NCBI GenBank assembly: GCA_021739765.1
Contig: JAIPBD010000003.1
Coordinates: 310,001 to 374,000 of the forward strand
Reading direction: 5' to 3'
DNA length: 64,000 nucleotides
Origin: Melioribacteraceae bacterium
Lineage (GTDB): Bacteria; Bacteroidota; Ignavibacteria; Ignavibacteriales; Melioribacteraceae
A program made the translations under genes and the position numbers. Below the pieces are notes generated by a model that was given only the letters and a program-made list of their open reading frames with translations, did not search any database and had not been told where the DNA came from. Positions 43,806 to 52,752 of this stretch are shown one piece after another; position 1 is the first letter of the stretch; every line of letters begins with the position of its first letter.

Positions 43806-44240
43806 CTATAAAGTGTTCATTTTCATTACTATTTCAGTCGTTAAAAGTAAAAAGTCTTTCGAATTTAGTGTTACCATCTCATCAGCTTTTGCTTTCAATG
43901 CACATTCAACGATTATTGCATCGTAAACAATTCCACCCGACAGATTCGAATGACTCATTTTTTCGACTATTTCAAAATAGTCTTTATCTGTGAGGTAAAT
44001 AATTTTGGCAAAACTCTTAATGTTATTTTCTATTAACTGTTTTGCAATAATAGGAGTAATTTTTGGCTTAAATGGAGCACTTGTTAAAACACTATATATC
44101 TCTAAAATTGTATGTGATGAAACTAATAATTGAAATTCTCCTTTCTTTGCTCTCATTAAGAATGATAGGGCAGGCTTATGTTTGGGATGTGATTCAACAA
44201 ATGCTGCAATTAACACGGAACTATCAAATAAAATTTTCAA
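43806..44240 (-). CDS. vapC: PIN-domain toxin (VapC-type)
   Basis: 144 residues from a TTG start preceded by GAGG inside the end of the antitoxin gene. PIN-domain acids: Asp6 in LFDSSVLIAAF, Glu47 in HTILEIYSV, Asp107 in GGIVYDAIIVECA and Asp129 near VTLNSKDF. Such proteins are Mg-dependent RNases that cleave tRNA or rRNA when freed from antitoxin. The gene lies 2 bp after a SpoVT/AbrB-type antitoxin gene, the usual order of a type II module, and beside the repeat-rich region. Confidence 0.9.
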   Translation of the reverse strand: MKILFDSSVLIAAFVESHPKHKPALSFLMRAKKGEFQLLVSSHTILEIYSVLTSAPFKPKITPIIAKQLIENNIKSFAKIIYLTDKDYFEIVEKMSHSNLSGGIVYDAIIVECALKAKADEMVTLNSKDFLLLTTEIVMKMNTL

Positions 44241-44242
44241 TA

Positions 44243-44503
44243 TTATTCCTCACTTGTCAATAATTTTCGCATTCGTCGATTTCTATCAGACTCAATTAAA
44301 GAATTTTTTGTATCCTCTAATTTTCCAGTAAAAACAAGAATTCCATCCTTATCAATAACTGGATTTTTTTCTTTAATTAACTCTATAACTATTCGTTTGC
44401 CATCTTCAGAAATATTTAATGCTGTTTCAAAGTTTATCCCTAGATGTTCACGAAATCTTTTTGGAATTATTATTCTACCAAATTTATCTAATGTGGTTAA
44501 CAT
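44243..44503 (-). CDS. vapB: AbrB/SpoVT-type antitoxin (VapB)
   Basis: 86 residues. The swapped-hairpin DNA-binding domain is clear at the N-terminus: LDKFGRIIIPKRFREHLGI, followed by IVIELIKEK. The C-terminal half (TGKLEDTKNSLIESDRNRRM) is the probable toxin-binding tail. GGGGAG lies 8 bp before the ATG. With the downstream PIN toxin it forms a type II toxin-antitoxin operon, presumably autoregulated through the AbrB domain. Confidence 0.9.
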   Translation of the reverse strand: MLTTLDKFGRIIIPKRFREHLGINFETALNISEDGKRIVIELIKEKNPVIDKDGILVFTGKLEDTKNSLIESDRNRRMRKLLTSEE

Positions 44504-44600
44504 TCAATTTCTCCCCTTTCTGTTTTTGGCAATTTAGTATTATGGTTTGCCATAATCAAATTTAAGGTTTATAACTAATTGTTAATAGAAATTACAGTTG

Positions 44601-44657
44601 ACTGAGCGTGTCGAAGTCAAAATAGTCCTAGATTCATTGCATTTCGACAAGCTCAAT
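44601..44657. repeat. REP-like imperfect inverted repeat
   Basis: ACTGAGCGTGTCGAA (44601-44615) and TTCGACAAGCTCAAT (44643-44657) are near-complementary around a 27-bp spacer. The TTCGACAAGCTCA core is familiar from interspersed palindromes in many genomes. The rest of 44504-44777 shows nothing else. Confidence 0.6.
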
Positions 44658-44777
44658 GCACGGAATTTTTGAGTTCCACTACGCGCACGACAGGCAGGTT
44701 TATTTCAGCATCTTTATCGAGACATAAGAATTAATATCATAACAACGTAAGTTTATGACAATCGTGAAATAATAATT

Positions 44778-46043
44778 CTAAGCAGATTTCAAATCAAATA
44801 CCGTAATCTCGGGAGGCATTCCTACTCTACCGGGGAAGCCGATAAATCCTATGCCAGTATTAACATTTAAGAATTGTTCGCCTTCGTTGTAAATTCCGCC
44901 CCAATGATCGTAACGGATTGTAACCGGGCTCCATCTCCAGCCGGGGATTTCAATTCCAAACTGCGCCCCGTGTGTATGCCCGGATAAAGTAAGATCAACA
45001 TTGGATTTTTGCAGAACTTCTTTTCCCCAATGACTCGGATCATGCGACATCAATATTTTGAATGAGTCTTCGTTTGTGTTTGCCAATGCTTTGTTCAAAT
45101 CGCCGTACTGAGGAAATGGCGGCAATCCCCAATTTTCAACTCCGACTAATTCGAATTCATCTTTTCCGTTCGAAATTTTTAAAGATTCGTTCCGAAGCAT
45201 TTTGAATCCGACTTTATTCTGCAGCGAAATTAATCTTTGAAGATTTACCTCTTTATCCGCTTCCGAATTCCATCTAAAATAATCGCCGTAATCATGATTG
45301 CCGAGAATTGAATACATTCCCATTTTAGCTTTAAGTTTTGATAGAAGCGGAATAAAATCATCCACTTCGGAAGAAAGGTTGTTTACAAAATCACCTGTGA
45401 ATAAAATGATATCAGCGTTCTGTTCATTTATAAGCTCTATTGCTGTTTCCACTTCATCTTTGGAATTAGCAAAACTGCCGATGTGAAAATCGGAAATCTG
45501 TAAAACCCTTAATCCATCGAATGATTTAGGCAATTTGGCAAATGTCAGTTCGTGGTTACGAATCGTAAAATTGAACCTACCCCAGCCGATTCCATAACCG
45601 ATAGACAGAAATGGAATTCCTGCGGTTACAATTCCAACTTTCGTAAGAAACTGTTTTCTGGTAATTTTATTTCCGTTAGTATCAATTGGTTTCGGTTCTC
45701 GTTTAAGTTTCCTTATCAAAAAACGAATAAATTGAACAAGATCATCAAACAAATTAAATATGATAAAAACCAACTTTGGCACATAAAATAGAATTGCCGC
45801 GCCGCTGATAAAATGAACATAAAATCTCATATCGGAAGCGGGAATGTCGTTTCTGTAAATATTAAACAGAACAAGTCCAAGTACAATACCGACCGGAACA
45901 ATCCAAAAGAGATAAAAAATTATTCTTTTAAGTGTAATGGTTGATGGTGCCGTAAGTTTTTTTACTCCGCGATAGGCATAAAAATCAATCACAAGTAAAA
46001 ATAGGGTTAGAATAAATATGGCTACAAATGGGTTCGATCTCAT
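44778..46043 (-). CDS. Membrane-anchored metallophosphoesterase (YkuE/YaeI-like)
   Basis: 421 residues. Three to four membrane helices occupy the first ~130 residues, then a basic link, a further hydrophobic stretch (KVGIVTAGIPFLSIGYGIGWG) and the calcineurin-like phosphoesterase domain: ISDFHIGSF, LFTGDFVNN, SILGNHDYGDY, LMSHDPSHW and LSGHTHGAQFGI supply the dinuclear metal ligands. Relatives YkuE and LpxH-like enzymes act on lipid or nucleotide phosphoesters. The catalytic domain is probably extracytoplasmic. A terminator separates it from the ABC operon upstream. Confidence 0.92.
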   Translation of the reverse strand: MRSNPFVAIFILTLFLLVIDFYAYRGVKKLTAPSTITLKRIIFYLFWIVPVGIVLGLVLFNIYRNDIPASDMRFYVHFISGAAILFYVPKLVFIIFNLFDDLVQFIRFLIRKLKREPKPIDTNGNKITRKQFLTKVGIVTAGIPFLSIGYGIGWGRFNFTIRNHELTFAKLPKSFDGLRVLQISDFHIGSFANSKDEVETAIELINEQNADIILFTGDFVNNLSSEVDDFIPLLSKLKAKMGMYSILGNHDYGDYFRWNSEADKEVNLQRLISLQNKVGFKMLRNESLKISNGKDEFELVGVENWGLPPFPQYGDLNKALANTNEDSFKILMSHDPSHWGKEVLQKSNVDLTLSGHTHGAQFGIEIPGWRWSPVTIRYDHWGGIYNEGEQFLNVNTGIGFIGFPGRVGMPPEITVFDLKSA

Positions 46044-46063
46044 TTTAACATTCTTTTGTGAAT

Positions 46064-46093
46064 ATATAAAACCCCGGTTTTAGTGCCGGGGTT
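46064..46093 (-). terminator. Terminator of the NatAB-like operon
   Basis: AACCCCGG (46070-46077) with CCGGGGTT (46086-46093), followed on the minus strand by TTTTATAT. It lies 42 bp past the permease stop. Confidence 0.85.
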
Positions 46094-46134
46094 CCAATTA
46101 ATTTTGAGGTTTTCAGAAATTCTTATAAAGAGGT

Positions 46135-47403
46135 TTAATTACCAGCTTTTAACCATTTACGCAAATCCTTGATGCTCGGTTTCTTTCCGGTTTTCAAGAT
46201 TGCAACTTTAAAGATTTTTCCGGCAAGTGGAAAAATTACGATCAAAGTACCAATTTGAACAACCGTTGCAACCAACATCTGCCAGACAGGAACATCTATT
46301 AAAGTCATTCTTACAGGCATAACGATTAAGCTAAAAAACGGGGTGAAGGATGCATATTCACCAATAATTGTTGTAGGATTTGTGACCATTGAAATTGAGA
46401 TAAAAAACGGAAGCATAATTAGAAGCATAATTGGCCACATTCCACTTTGGGCATCTTGCGGATTTTCATACAACGAACCTACAGCGGCAAACATTCCAAA
46501 AAACGTCATTACTCCCAAGAAATATATAAACAAGAAATAGAGCAGCATTAAAGGAGAAATATCCAAAACAATTTCAGCAGGTAACGCGAAAATACTTGTT
46601 GTAGTTAAAAGCAAAATAGGTGAAATCCAAATTGCCATTTGTACAAGTCCGACAATTGTATTCCCAATAATCTTACCCGTCATCAACTCAGTGGCGGAAA
46701 TTGAAGAAAGCAAAACCTCTACAATTCTTGTCGCCTTTTCCTCGATTATCGCGCCGAGTATTTTCTGACCGGAGATTAAAAGCGACATATAAAGCAGAAA
46801 CGCAAACAAAAACGCAAGAATCATATTCCCGACATTTTCTTTTTGAACTTCTTCTTTTCCGGATACTTTAAATCCTTGTGAATCGACACCTTTTCGAATA
46901 TAGTCCAAGTCCGTTGTGGTTATCGATTTATCGCGTAAATACTCATCGATTAATACATTATTAACCGCGTAATTAAGCTTCGAAGAAATTTGGCGGTTGA
47001 TGGATGCTTGTCCGTAAAGTTGATAGATTTTCTCTTTAACGTTTTCGTTGGACATGTATGCGATATTACTAATTTTCCCATCAGTTATATCTTGCTTTTT
47101 AGATTCAAGATACTGTTGAAATTCATCACTTCGGACAACTTCGAAAGTGAATATATAATCTCCTTCTTCGACGTAACTTTTTTCCGCAAACTCTTCTTCG
47201 AGAAGAAAATTTAGTCTTGAAGATTCGGTGGCGAAAATTATACTTGTTGTTTTTCCTCCTTCAAACATTTGAACAAATGCTTGGAATCCGATTATTCCAA
47301 CCATAAAGATCGGAATTAGAAGTGTTGAAATAATAAATCCTTTCGAAAGAAGTTTATCTTTCAATTCCCGCTTAACAACAGCCATTACTCTAAAATTAAA
47401 CAT
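46135..47403 (-). CDS. ABC-2 exporter permease (NatB-like)
   Basis: 422 residues from the ATG at 47403, which has AGGAGGAG 6 bp upstream; a TTG two codons earlier is rejected. One N-terminal helix after VKRELKDKLLSKGFIIST, a ~150-residue extracytoplasmic domain, then six helices, with IIEEKATRIVEVLLSSISATELM as the ABC-2 coupling loop. NatB-type permeases export sodium or small molecules; substrate not determinable. Co-transcribed with the ATPase gene, overlapping it by 8 bp. Confidence 0.9.
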   Translation of the reverse strand: MFNFRVMAVVKRELKDKLLSKGFIISTLLIPIFMVGIIGFQAFVQMFEGGKTTSIIFATESSRLNFLLEEEFAEKSYVEEGDYIFTFEVVRSDEFQQYLESKKQDITDGKISNIAYMSNENVKEKIYQLYGQASINRQISSKLNYAVNNVLIDEYLRDKSITTTDLDYIRKGVDSQGFKVSGKEEVQKENVGNMILAFLFAFLLYMSLLISGQKILGAIIEEKATRIVEVLLSSISATELMTGKIIGNTIVGLVQMAIWISPILLLTTTSIFALPAEIVLDISPLMLLYFLFIYFLGVMTFFGMFAAVGSLYENPQDAQSGMWPIMLLIMLPFFISISMVTNPTTIIGEYASFTPFFSLIVMPVRMTLIDVPVWQMLVATVVQIGTLIVIFPLAGKIFKVAILKTGKKPSIKDLRKWLKAGN

Positions 47404-48331
47404 TGGCAACTCCTCCTGTTAATACTTCGCCATCAATTTTCCCGGCAACTTCAACAAAAATTTCGTGAAGGGAAATTTCATTAGCATCGAATCTATTAAC
47501 TTTAATATTATTATCGATAAGAAGTTTCAATAACTCCTGGGTTTGATTTGCCTCTTTTACCCTTATACCAGTTGTGTTTCCAAAGTTTTCCACTTTATCA
47601 ATAATCGGATTATTTTTTAGGAAGGAAAGGTCGCCTTCATAATTGAGACTTACATTTTTATTTGCGTATTTGGCTTTTACTTCAGCCATCGAACCGGTAA
47701 CTTTAATCGCGCCTTTATCAATCATCGCAATATGATCACACATTCTTTCCGCAAAATCCATAAGGTGAGTAGAAAAAATTATCACTTTCCCTTTTTCCTT
47801 TTCCTCCAGAATAATCTCTTTTAACAGGTTTGTGTTTATGGGATCGAGACCGGAGAAAGGTTCATCCAAAATTATAAAATCGGGGTCGTGCAATATTGTT
47901 CCGATAAACTGCACTTTTTGTTGATTTCCTTTTGAAAGGTCTTCCAGTTTAGAAAATTTTCTATCGAAAAGATCAAATCGTTTTAGGTATTCGTTGGCCT
48001 TTTTTTGAATATCCCTTCCGGACTTACCTTTCAACTCTGACAAATACATCAAAGTATCGAAAACTTTCATTTTTTTATATAAACCGCGCTCTTCGGGTAA
48101 ATAACCTACTCTGCTTTTGAATTCGCTTCCAACCGAGGCTCCGCCTAAAATTATTTCGCCTTCGTCGGGTATATAAATATTCATCATTATTCTAATCGTA
48201 GTAGTTTTACCTGCGCCGTTCCTTCCGATCAATCCGAAGATCGATCCTTCCGGTACAGAAAACGATACGTCATCAACAGCGACGACATTATCGAATTGTT
48301 TCCGCAGATTTTTTACTTCAAGTGCATACAT
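47396..48331 (-). CDS. ABC transporter ATPase (NatA-like)
   Basis: 311 residues. Walker A GRNGAGKTT, Q-loop VGYLPEERGLYKK, signature LSKGNQQKVQ, Walker B FIILDEPFSG and switch histidine STHLMDFAE are all present. The C-terminal ~80 residues (NVSLNYEGDLSFLKN) follow the NatA/CcmA-type pattern and end HEIFVEVAG. AAGGAG lies 5 bp before the ATG. With the downstream permease it makes a two-gene export system without its own fusion protein or TolC, unlike the operon at 8.8-15.8 kb. Confidence 0.92.
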   Translation of the reverse strand: MYALEVKNLRKQFDNVVAVDDVSFSVPEGSIFGLIGRNGAGKTTTIRIMMNIYIPDEGEIILGGASVGSEFKSRVGYLPEERGLYKKMKVFDTLMYLSELKGKSGRDIQKKANEYLKRFDLFDRKFSKLEDLSKGNQQKVQFIGTILHDPDFIILDEPFSGLDPINTNLLKEIILEEKEKGKVIIFSTHLMDFAERMCDHIAMIDKGAIKVTGSMAEVKAKYANKNVSLNYEGDLSFLKNNPIIDKVENFGNTTGIRVKEANQTQELLKLLIDNNIKVNRFDANEISLHEIFVEVAGKIDGEVLTGGVANV

Positions 48332-48352
48332 TAACAGCTCCTTATTGGTGTA

Positions 48353-49068
48353 TTAAAAAATTAAATCGAATGAGAAAATCACACCGACGTGTATTGTCAA
48401 TAAATCAGTTGTTGATTCTGAAATATCATAAAATACGTTTCCATTTCCATCTTCGATGATTGAACCTTCGGCAAGGTATTTCGCCTTGGTTCCGTATAAA
48501 TATCTTGCTTTAATATCGAGCAATATTTCGGCATCGCTCGTTTCCCGATCATTGAATAGTGAAATTAAAATTCCGCCTCCGGCGCCATAACTCCATGAGA
48601 AATCATCCAGATTCGTTGAACTGACAACTTCTTCGCCGCTTTGTACATCTTCAACTTTTGATTCGGTAAACAGATAATTGCCCCCGCGAGTCCTTCCAAA
48701 TAAGGTTTTACAGAACCTTCAAACGGGGAAACTTTCATCATCAGGTGGAAATTCAAAAGACTATTTGTTGTATTTACATTAACCGAAACCCGGCCGATTG
48801 TTTTGCTCAAAGGGGTTACAACATCTTCTTCACCATATACCATAAAACCAAAACTTGCACCAATAGTAACCGGCGTTTCCATTCCGGGGCTGCCAAGTGT
48901 ACCTTCTAAATTAAATCCGTATGCGAGTCTATCAACATTTGATTTAAACTCGTTTTGCGGAAAACCCAACATCAATGAACCACCAAGTGTCTGAGCGTTT
49001 GATATACTGCCAAACACAAACAAAGCCGCGATAATGCAGATAAATTTTTGTTTCATATAAATTCTCAT
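48353..49068 (-). pseudogene. Outer-membrane beta-barrel protein interrupted by a frameshift
   Basis: The N-terminal frame (49068 down to ~48682) encodes a signal peptide (FVFGSISNAQ) and barrel strands up to KPYLEGLAGA. A run of five C at 48682-48686 (five G on the coding strand) then shifts the frame. Adding one base restores GGNYLFTESKVEDVQSG and a continuous barrel down to the stop at 48353, ending IHVGVIFSFDLIF, a proper terminal aromatic strand. Repaired length is about 238 residues. Either a real phase change or a homopolymer sequencing error; the intact downstream frame favours a very recent event or error. A start at 49056 is equally possible. Confidence 0.8.
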
Positions 49069-49119
49069 GGTTGTTTAAATACATTTGATTAAGATAATAA
49101 AAAATGATTTCTCGCTTCG

Positions 49120-49716
49120 TTAAATAAACGTAACATCCCTTCTATATGATTCGATAAGATAATCGTTAAAATCAAAGAAGGGAATTTCGATTGAACCAAA
49201 CATTTGGAGATGGTCGGTTTGATACTGAACATCCAACAAAACAAAATCACGCTCATTGAGACGTTTGATAAGTTCGATAAGTGCAGTTTTTGATGCTTGA
49301 GAAACAAGAGAAAACATTGATTCTCCGAAAAACGCTCCTTTGTAAGTTACACCGTAAAGTCCACCGACTAATTTTTGATTCTGATATACTTCAACGGAGT
49401 GTAAATGTCCCATCTTAATCAAATTTTTGTAAGCGGCAATAAGTTCATTTGAAATCCAAGTCTCATCCCTGTTGGCGCACTGTTTAATAACTTCTAATTG
49501 ATTGGTGCTAAATCCGAATGTAAAATCCGACTTCTCTTTATATTTTTTTAATGATTTCGGAATGTTAAAATTATCGAGAGGAATAATTGTCCTAATTTCC
49601 GGCATATACCAATTAACAGACCCATCATCATCAGCCATCGGGAACGCGCCTTTGGCATAAAGTAAAATCATATTTTCGGGTTGAAGAAGTTCTTCCCGGC
49701 TAAGTGGTTTTTGCAA
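49120..49716 (-). CDS. aat: Leucyl/phenylalanyl-tRNA-protein transferase
   Basis: 198 residues from a TTG start preceded by GGAAT. Family landmarks: LYAKGAFPMADDDGSVNWYMPE (the GxFPM...WWxP region), TWISNELIAAYKNLIKMGHLHSVEVY, LVGGLYGVTYKGAFFGESMFS, and LLDVQYQTDHLQMFGSIEI. It adds Leu or Phe to proteins with N-terminal Arg or Lys so that ClpS/ClpAP degrades them (N-degron pathway). Monocistronic, with no clpS or clpA in the window. Divergent from the exported protein at 49869. Confidence 0.94.
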   Translation of the reverse strand: MQKPLSREELLQPENMILLYAKGAFPMADDDGSVNWYMPEIRTIIPLDNFNIPKSLKKYKEKSDFTFGFSTNQLEVIKQCANRDETWISNELIAAYKNLIKMGHLHSVEVYQNQKLVGGLYGVTYKGAFFGESMFSLVSQASKTALIELIKRLNERDFVLLDVQYQTDHLQMFGSIEIPFFDFNDYLIESYRRDVTFI

Positions 49717-49868
49717 TCAAATTCCGATAATTACAAATTAAAAGTTACCTAAAAAAGAAAATTTCATGAATAAATCAAAATGTTCTGTCGGTAAATCTCG
49801 AGGATTTACATTTTTCTTTTTTTGTAAATTGTTTTCCAATTATAATTCAGCTAAAATTTAGTGTCTAA

Positions 49869-50420
49869 ATGTCCAAATCAAACCAATCTGTTTTCGTTTT
49901 AGTCTGTCTTTTCAGTTTTTTTAGTACTGAAATTATCGGACAAACCGGGCTTTCCGAAAACTTTTCTATCTTGGAACCATTTGTGGGTAAAACATGGAAA
50001 GGAATTGTGGATAATGGAGACGATGGCAGCCCTATTTATGATATCGGCAAGTGGGACATAATTTTAAATGGAAATGCGATAAAAGTAATTCATTCCGTAA
50101 ATAACGGAAGTTACGCGGGTGAAACAACTTATTATTGGAACACCGAAAAGGGATTAATAGAATATTTTTATTTCACAACAGCCGGCTTTTATACTACAGG
50201 AACAACAGAAAAAGTTGGCGAAAAAATTGTAAATCATGAGTTTATTACCGGTGACGCGGGGGGAATAAAAGAAGTAAAATCGGTTGTAGAATTTATAAAC
50301 GGGAACGAATACCAAGTTTTTACTAACGTCAAAAGCAACAATAAATGGCTTGATGGAGGTGTCGTAATCTACAAAGTCGATAATTCCGCTAAAGTTATTT
50401 TAGAACCAAATAAAGATTAA
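49869..50420 (+). CDS. Exported calycin-like protein of unknown function
   Basis: 183 residues with a signal peptide (FVLVCLFSFFSTEIIGQ). The mature part is beta-rich: FVGKTWKGIVDNGDDG, GKWDIILNGNAIKVIHSV, ETTYYWNTEKGLIEYFYF, reminiscent of lipocalin-like DUF1579 or related heme/lipid-binding barrels, but I cannot assign a family firmly. It starts a rightward run with GH3, GntP-type permease and the B1 hydrolase; the next gene is 16 bp on, so they are probably co-transcribed. Confidence 0.65.
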   Translation: MSKSNQSVFVLVCLFSFFSTEIIGQTGLSENFSILEPFVGKTWKGIVDNGDDGSPIYDIGKWDIILNGNAIKVIHSVNNGSYAGETTYYWNTEKGLIEYFYFTTAGFYTTGTTEKVGEKIVNHEFITGDAGGIKEVKSVVEFINGNEYQVFTNVKSNNKWLDGGVVIYKVDNSAKVILEPNKD

Positions 50421-50436
50421 TTAAAAGGAACCTTCC

Positions 50437-52677
50437 ATGGGATTTTTGCAGCGATTATTTTTTACTGTTATAGCGTTTAGTTCAATAACAATTTTGGCAC
50501 AATCAGATGATGGAATTGAAGCCGAAATTCACTCTCTCCTTTCAAAAATGACAATAGAGGAAAAGATTGGGCAAACTTCACTTAGAGGAACATCAAGTCG
50601 CGTAGATGGTAGTTTATCGGATGAACTGAAATCAGCAGTGCGAGAAGGTCGCATTGGAGCTTTTTTAAATGTAATGAATACCGATTACGTTAAAGAGTTG
50701 CAAAAAATCGCTGTCGAAGAAAGTCCAAACAAAATTCCATTATTATTTGGTCGTGATGTAATTCATGGTTTTAAAACGATTTTTCCGATTCCATTAGGAA
50801 TAGCCGCAACCTGGAATAAAGATGTTGCAAAATCCGGTGCACGAATTTCCGCTTTAGAGGCAAGCAGCGTAGGAATAAGGTGGACATTCGCGCCGATGTT
50901 GGATATTTCACGGGATGCAAGGTGGGGCCGCATTGCGGAATCACCGGGAGAAGATCCTTTCTTGGCTTCGGTTCTCGCAAAAGCTTATATCGAGGGATTT
51001 CAAGGCGAGGATCTTAAATCATCAACCAGTATGGCTGCCAGCATCAAACATTTTATCGGATACGGCGCGGCAATAGGCGGAAGAGATTACAATACAGTAA
51101 TTATTCACAACGCGCTTTTGCATAACGTATACCTTCCCCCTTTCAAAACCGCAATCGATGCAGGCGCACTTACACTGATGACCGCTTTTAATGAAATTAA
51201 CGGAATACCGGCTACCGGAAATAAATTTTTGTTAAAAGACCTTTTAAGAGATGAGTTGGGATTTAACGGATTCATAGTAAGCGATTGGGCTTCGGTTACG
51301 GAAATGATTGCTCATGGATATGCGCGGGATTATGAACATGCCGCGGAGCTCAGCATTAAATCGGGTATGGATATGGAAATGAGCACTCACGCTTATGAAA
51401 ATTCGATTCAAAAATTGATGGATAAGAATTTAATCAGCGAAAAGGAATTGGATTTTCTCGTCGCTAATATTCTTCGCGTAAAATTAAAAATGGGATTGTT
51501 CGAAAAACCTTCCTTCCCTTCAAATGAACAAAACGTTTTTTACAAAACCGAATATTTAGAAGCGGCAAAAAACGCGGCAATTGAAAGTTTTGTGTTACTC
51601 AAAAATGAAGACGTTTTGCCTCTATCCTCAAATCAGACTTTTGCGGTTATCGGACCATTGGCTGACGCTCCGCACGAACAACTTGGAACATGGACTTTTG
51701 ACGGAGACAAGGAAAAAACCATAACACCGGTTGATGCGTTTCAAAATTCAAGCATCGATTTTATGTTTGCTCAAGGGTTAACTTACAGTCGCGATAAATC
51801 AACCGAATTATTTGAAGAAGCAATTTCAGCGGCGGAAAACTCGGATGTGATTTTGTTTTTTGGCGGAGAAGAATCCATTCTTTCCGGCGAGGCTCACAGT
51901 CGCGCCAATATTGATCTTCCAGGCGCTCAAGAAGAATTAATTTCCAAACTTGCGGAAACCGGCAAACCAATTGTTTTGGTTATTATGGCAGGTCGACCAA
52001 TATCAATCATGAATATTATTGATAAAGTCGATGCTGTTCTGATGGCGTGGCACCCGGGAACAATGGGCGGACCGGCACTTTTTGATGTTCTTGCGGGGAT
52101 ATCCGAACCCGGCGGAAGACTTCCTGTAACTTGGCCCAAAGATGGAGCGCAATCACCTATTTATTACAACCACAAAAACACCGGCAGACCGGCGGATCAA
52201 TTCAACTACACGAACATTGACGACATCCCGATCGGTGCCTGGCAAAGTTCGATTGGAAACCGTTCCCACTACCTCGATCTCGGATATAAACCACATTTCC
52301 CATTCGGGTACGGATTAACTTACACCGATTTCGAATACTCCGATATTTCAATTTCATCCAAAAGTATTCAAGTAAACGAATCTGTCGAAATTTCGGCAAA
52401 AGTAAAAAATATCGGTTCACGGAAAGGAAGGGAAGTTGTTCAACTTTATGTGCAAGATGTTGTCGCAAGTATCACAAGACCTGTAAAAGAATTAAAAGGA
52501 TTTGAAATAATAACTTTGAATCCCGGCGAGGAAAAAACGATTAAATTTACAATTAATCCGAAAGACCTGAGCTTTGTTACATTTAACGATGAGCGAGTTT
52601 TGGAGCCGGGTAAATTTAACGTTTGGATTGGTCCGAATTCATCATCGGGAATTAATTCATCCTTCGAATTAAAATAA
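50437..52677 (+). CDS. GH3 beta-glucosidase (BglX-like), exported
   Basis: 746 residues with a signal peptide (FSSITILAQS). GH3 N-domain: IPLLFGRDVIHGFKTIFPIP, RWGRIAESPGEDPFLAS, SIKHFIGYGAAIGGRDYN and GFIVSDWASVTEM with the nucleophile Asp. The GH3 C-domain (ESFVLLKNEDVLPLS, VILFFGGEESILSGEAHSRA) and a C-terminal fibronectin-III-like domain (VSAKVKNIGSRKGREVVQLY-type strand) complete the BglX architecture. It releases glucose or xylose from beta-glycosides in the periplasm. AAAGGAA precedes the ATG. The adjacent permease may import a product. Confidence 0.95.
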   Translation: MGFLQRLFFTVIAFSSITILAQSDDGIEAEIHSLLSKMTIEEKIGQTSLRGTSSRVDGSLSDELKSAVREGRIGAFLNVMNTDYVKELQKIAVEESPNKIPLLFGRDVIHGFKTIFPIPLGIAATWNKDVAKSGARISALEASSVGIRWTFAPMLDISRDARWGRIAESPGEDPFLASVLAKAYIEGFQGEDLKSSTSMAASIKHFIGYGAAIGGRDYNTVIIHNALLHNVYLPPFKTAIDAGALTLMTAFNEINGIPATGNKFLLKDLLRDELGFNGFIVSDWASVTEMIAHGYARDYEHAAELSIKSGMDMEMSTHAYENSIQKLMDKNLISEKELDFLVANILRVKLKMGLFEKPSFPSNEQNVFYKTEYLEAAKNAAIESFVLLKNEDVLPLSSNQTFAVIGPLADAPHEQLGTWTFDGDKEKTITPVDAFQNSSIDFMFAQGLTYSRDKSTELFEEAISAAENSDVILFFGGEESILSGEAHSRANIDLPGAQEELISKLAETGKPIVLVIMAGRPISIMNIIDKVDAVLMAWHPGTMGGPALFDVLAGISEPGGRLPVTWPKDGAQSPIYYNHKNTGRPADQFNYTNIDDIPIGAWQSSIGNRSHYLDLGYKPHFPFGYGLTYTDFEYSDISISSKSIQVNESVEISAKVKNIGSRKGREVVQLYVQDVVASITRPVKELKGFEIITLNPGEEKTIKFTINPKDLSFVTFNDERVLEPGKFNVWIGPNSSSGINSSFELK

Positions 52678-52752
52678 ATTTTTGGCTTATTAATAATTAT
52701 GCAATTTGTGAAAAACAAATAATGAACTTTTCTCCAAAAACAATTCGGATAT

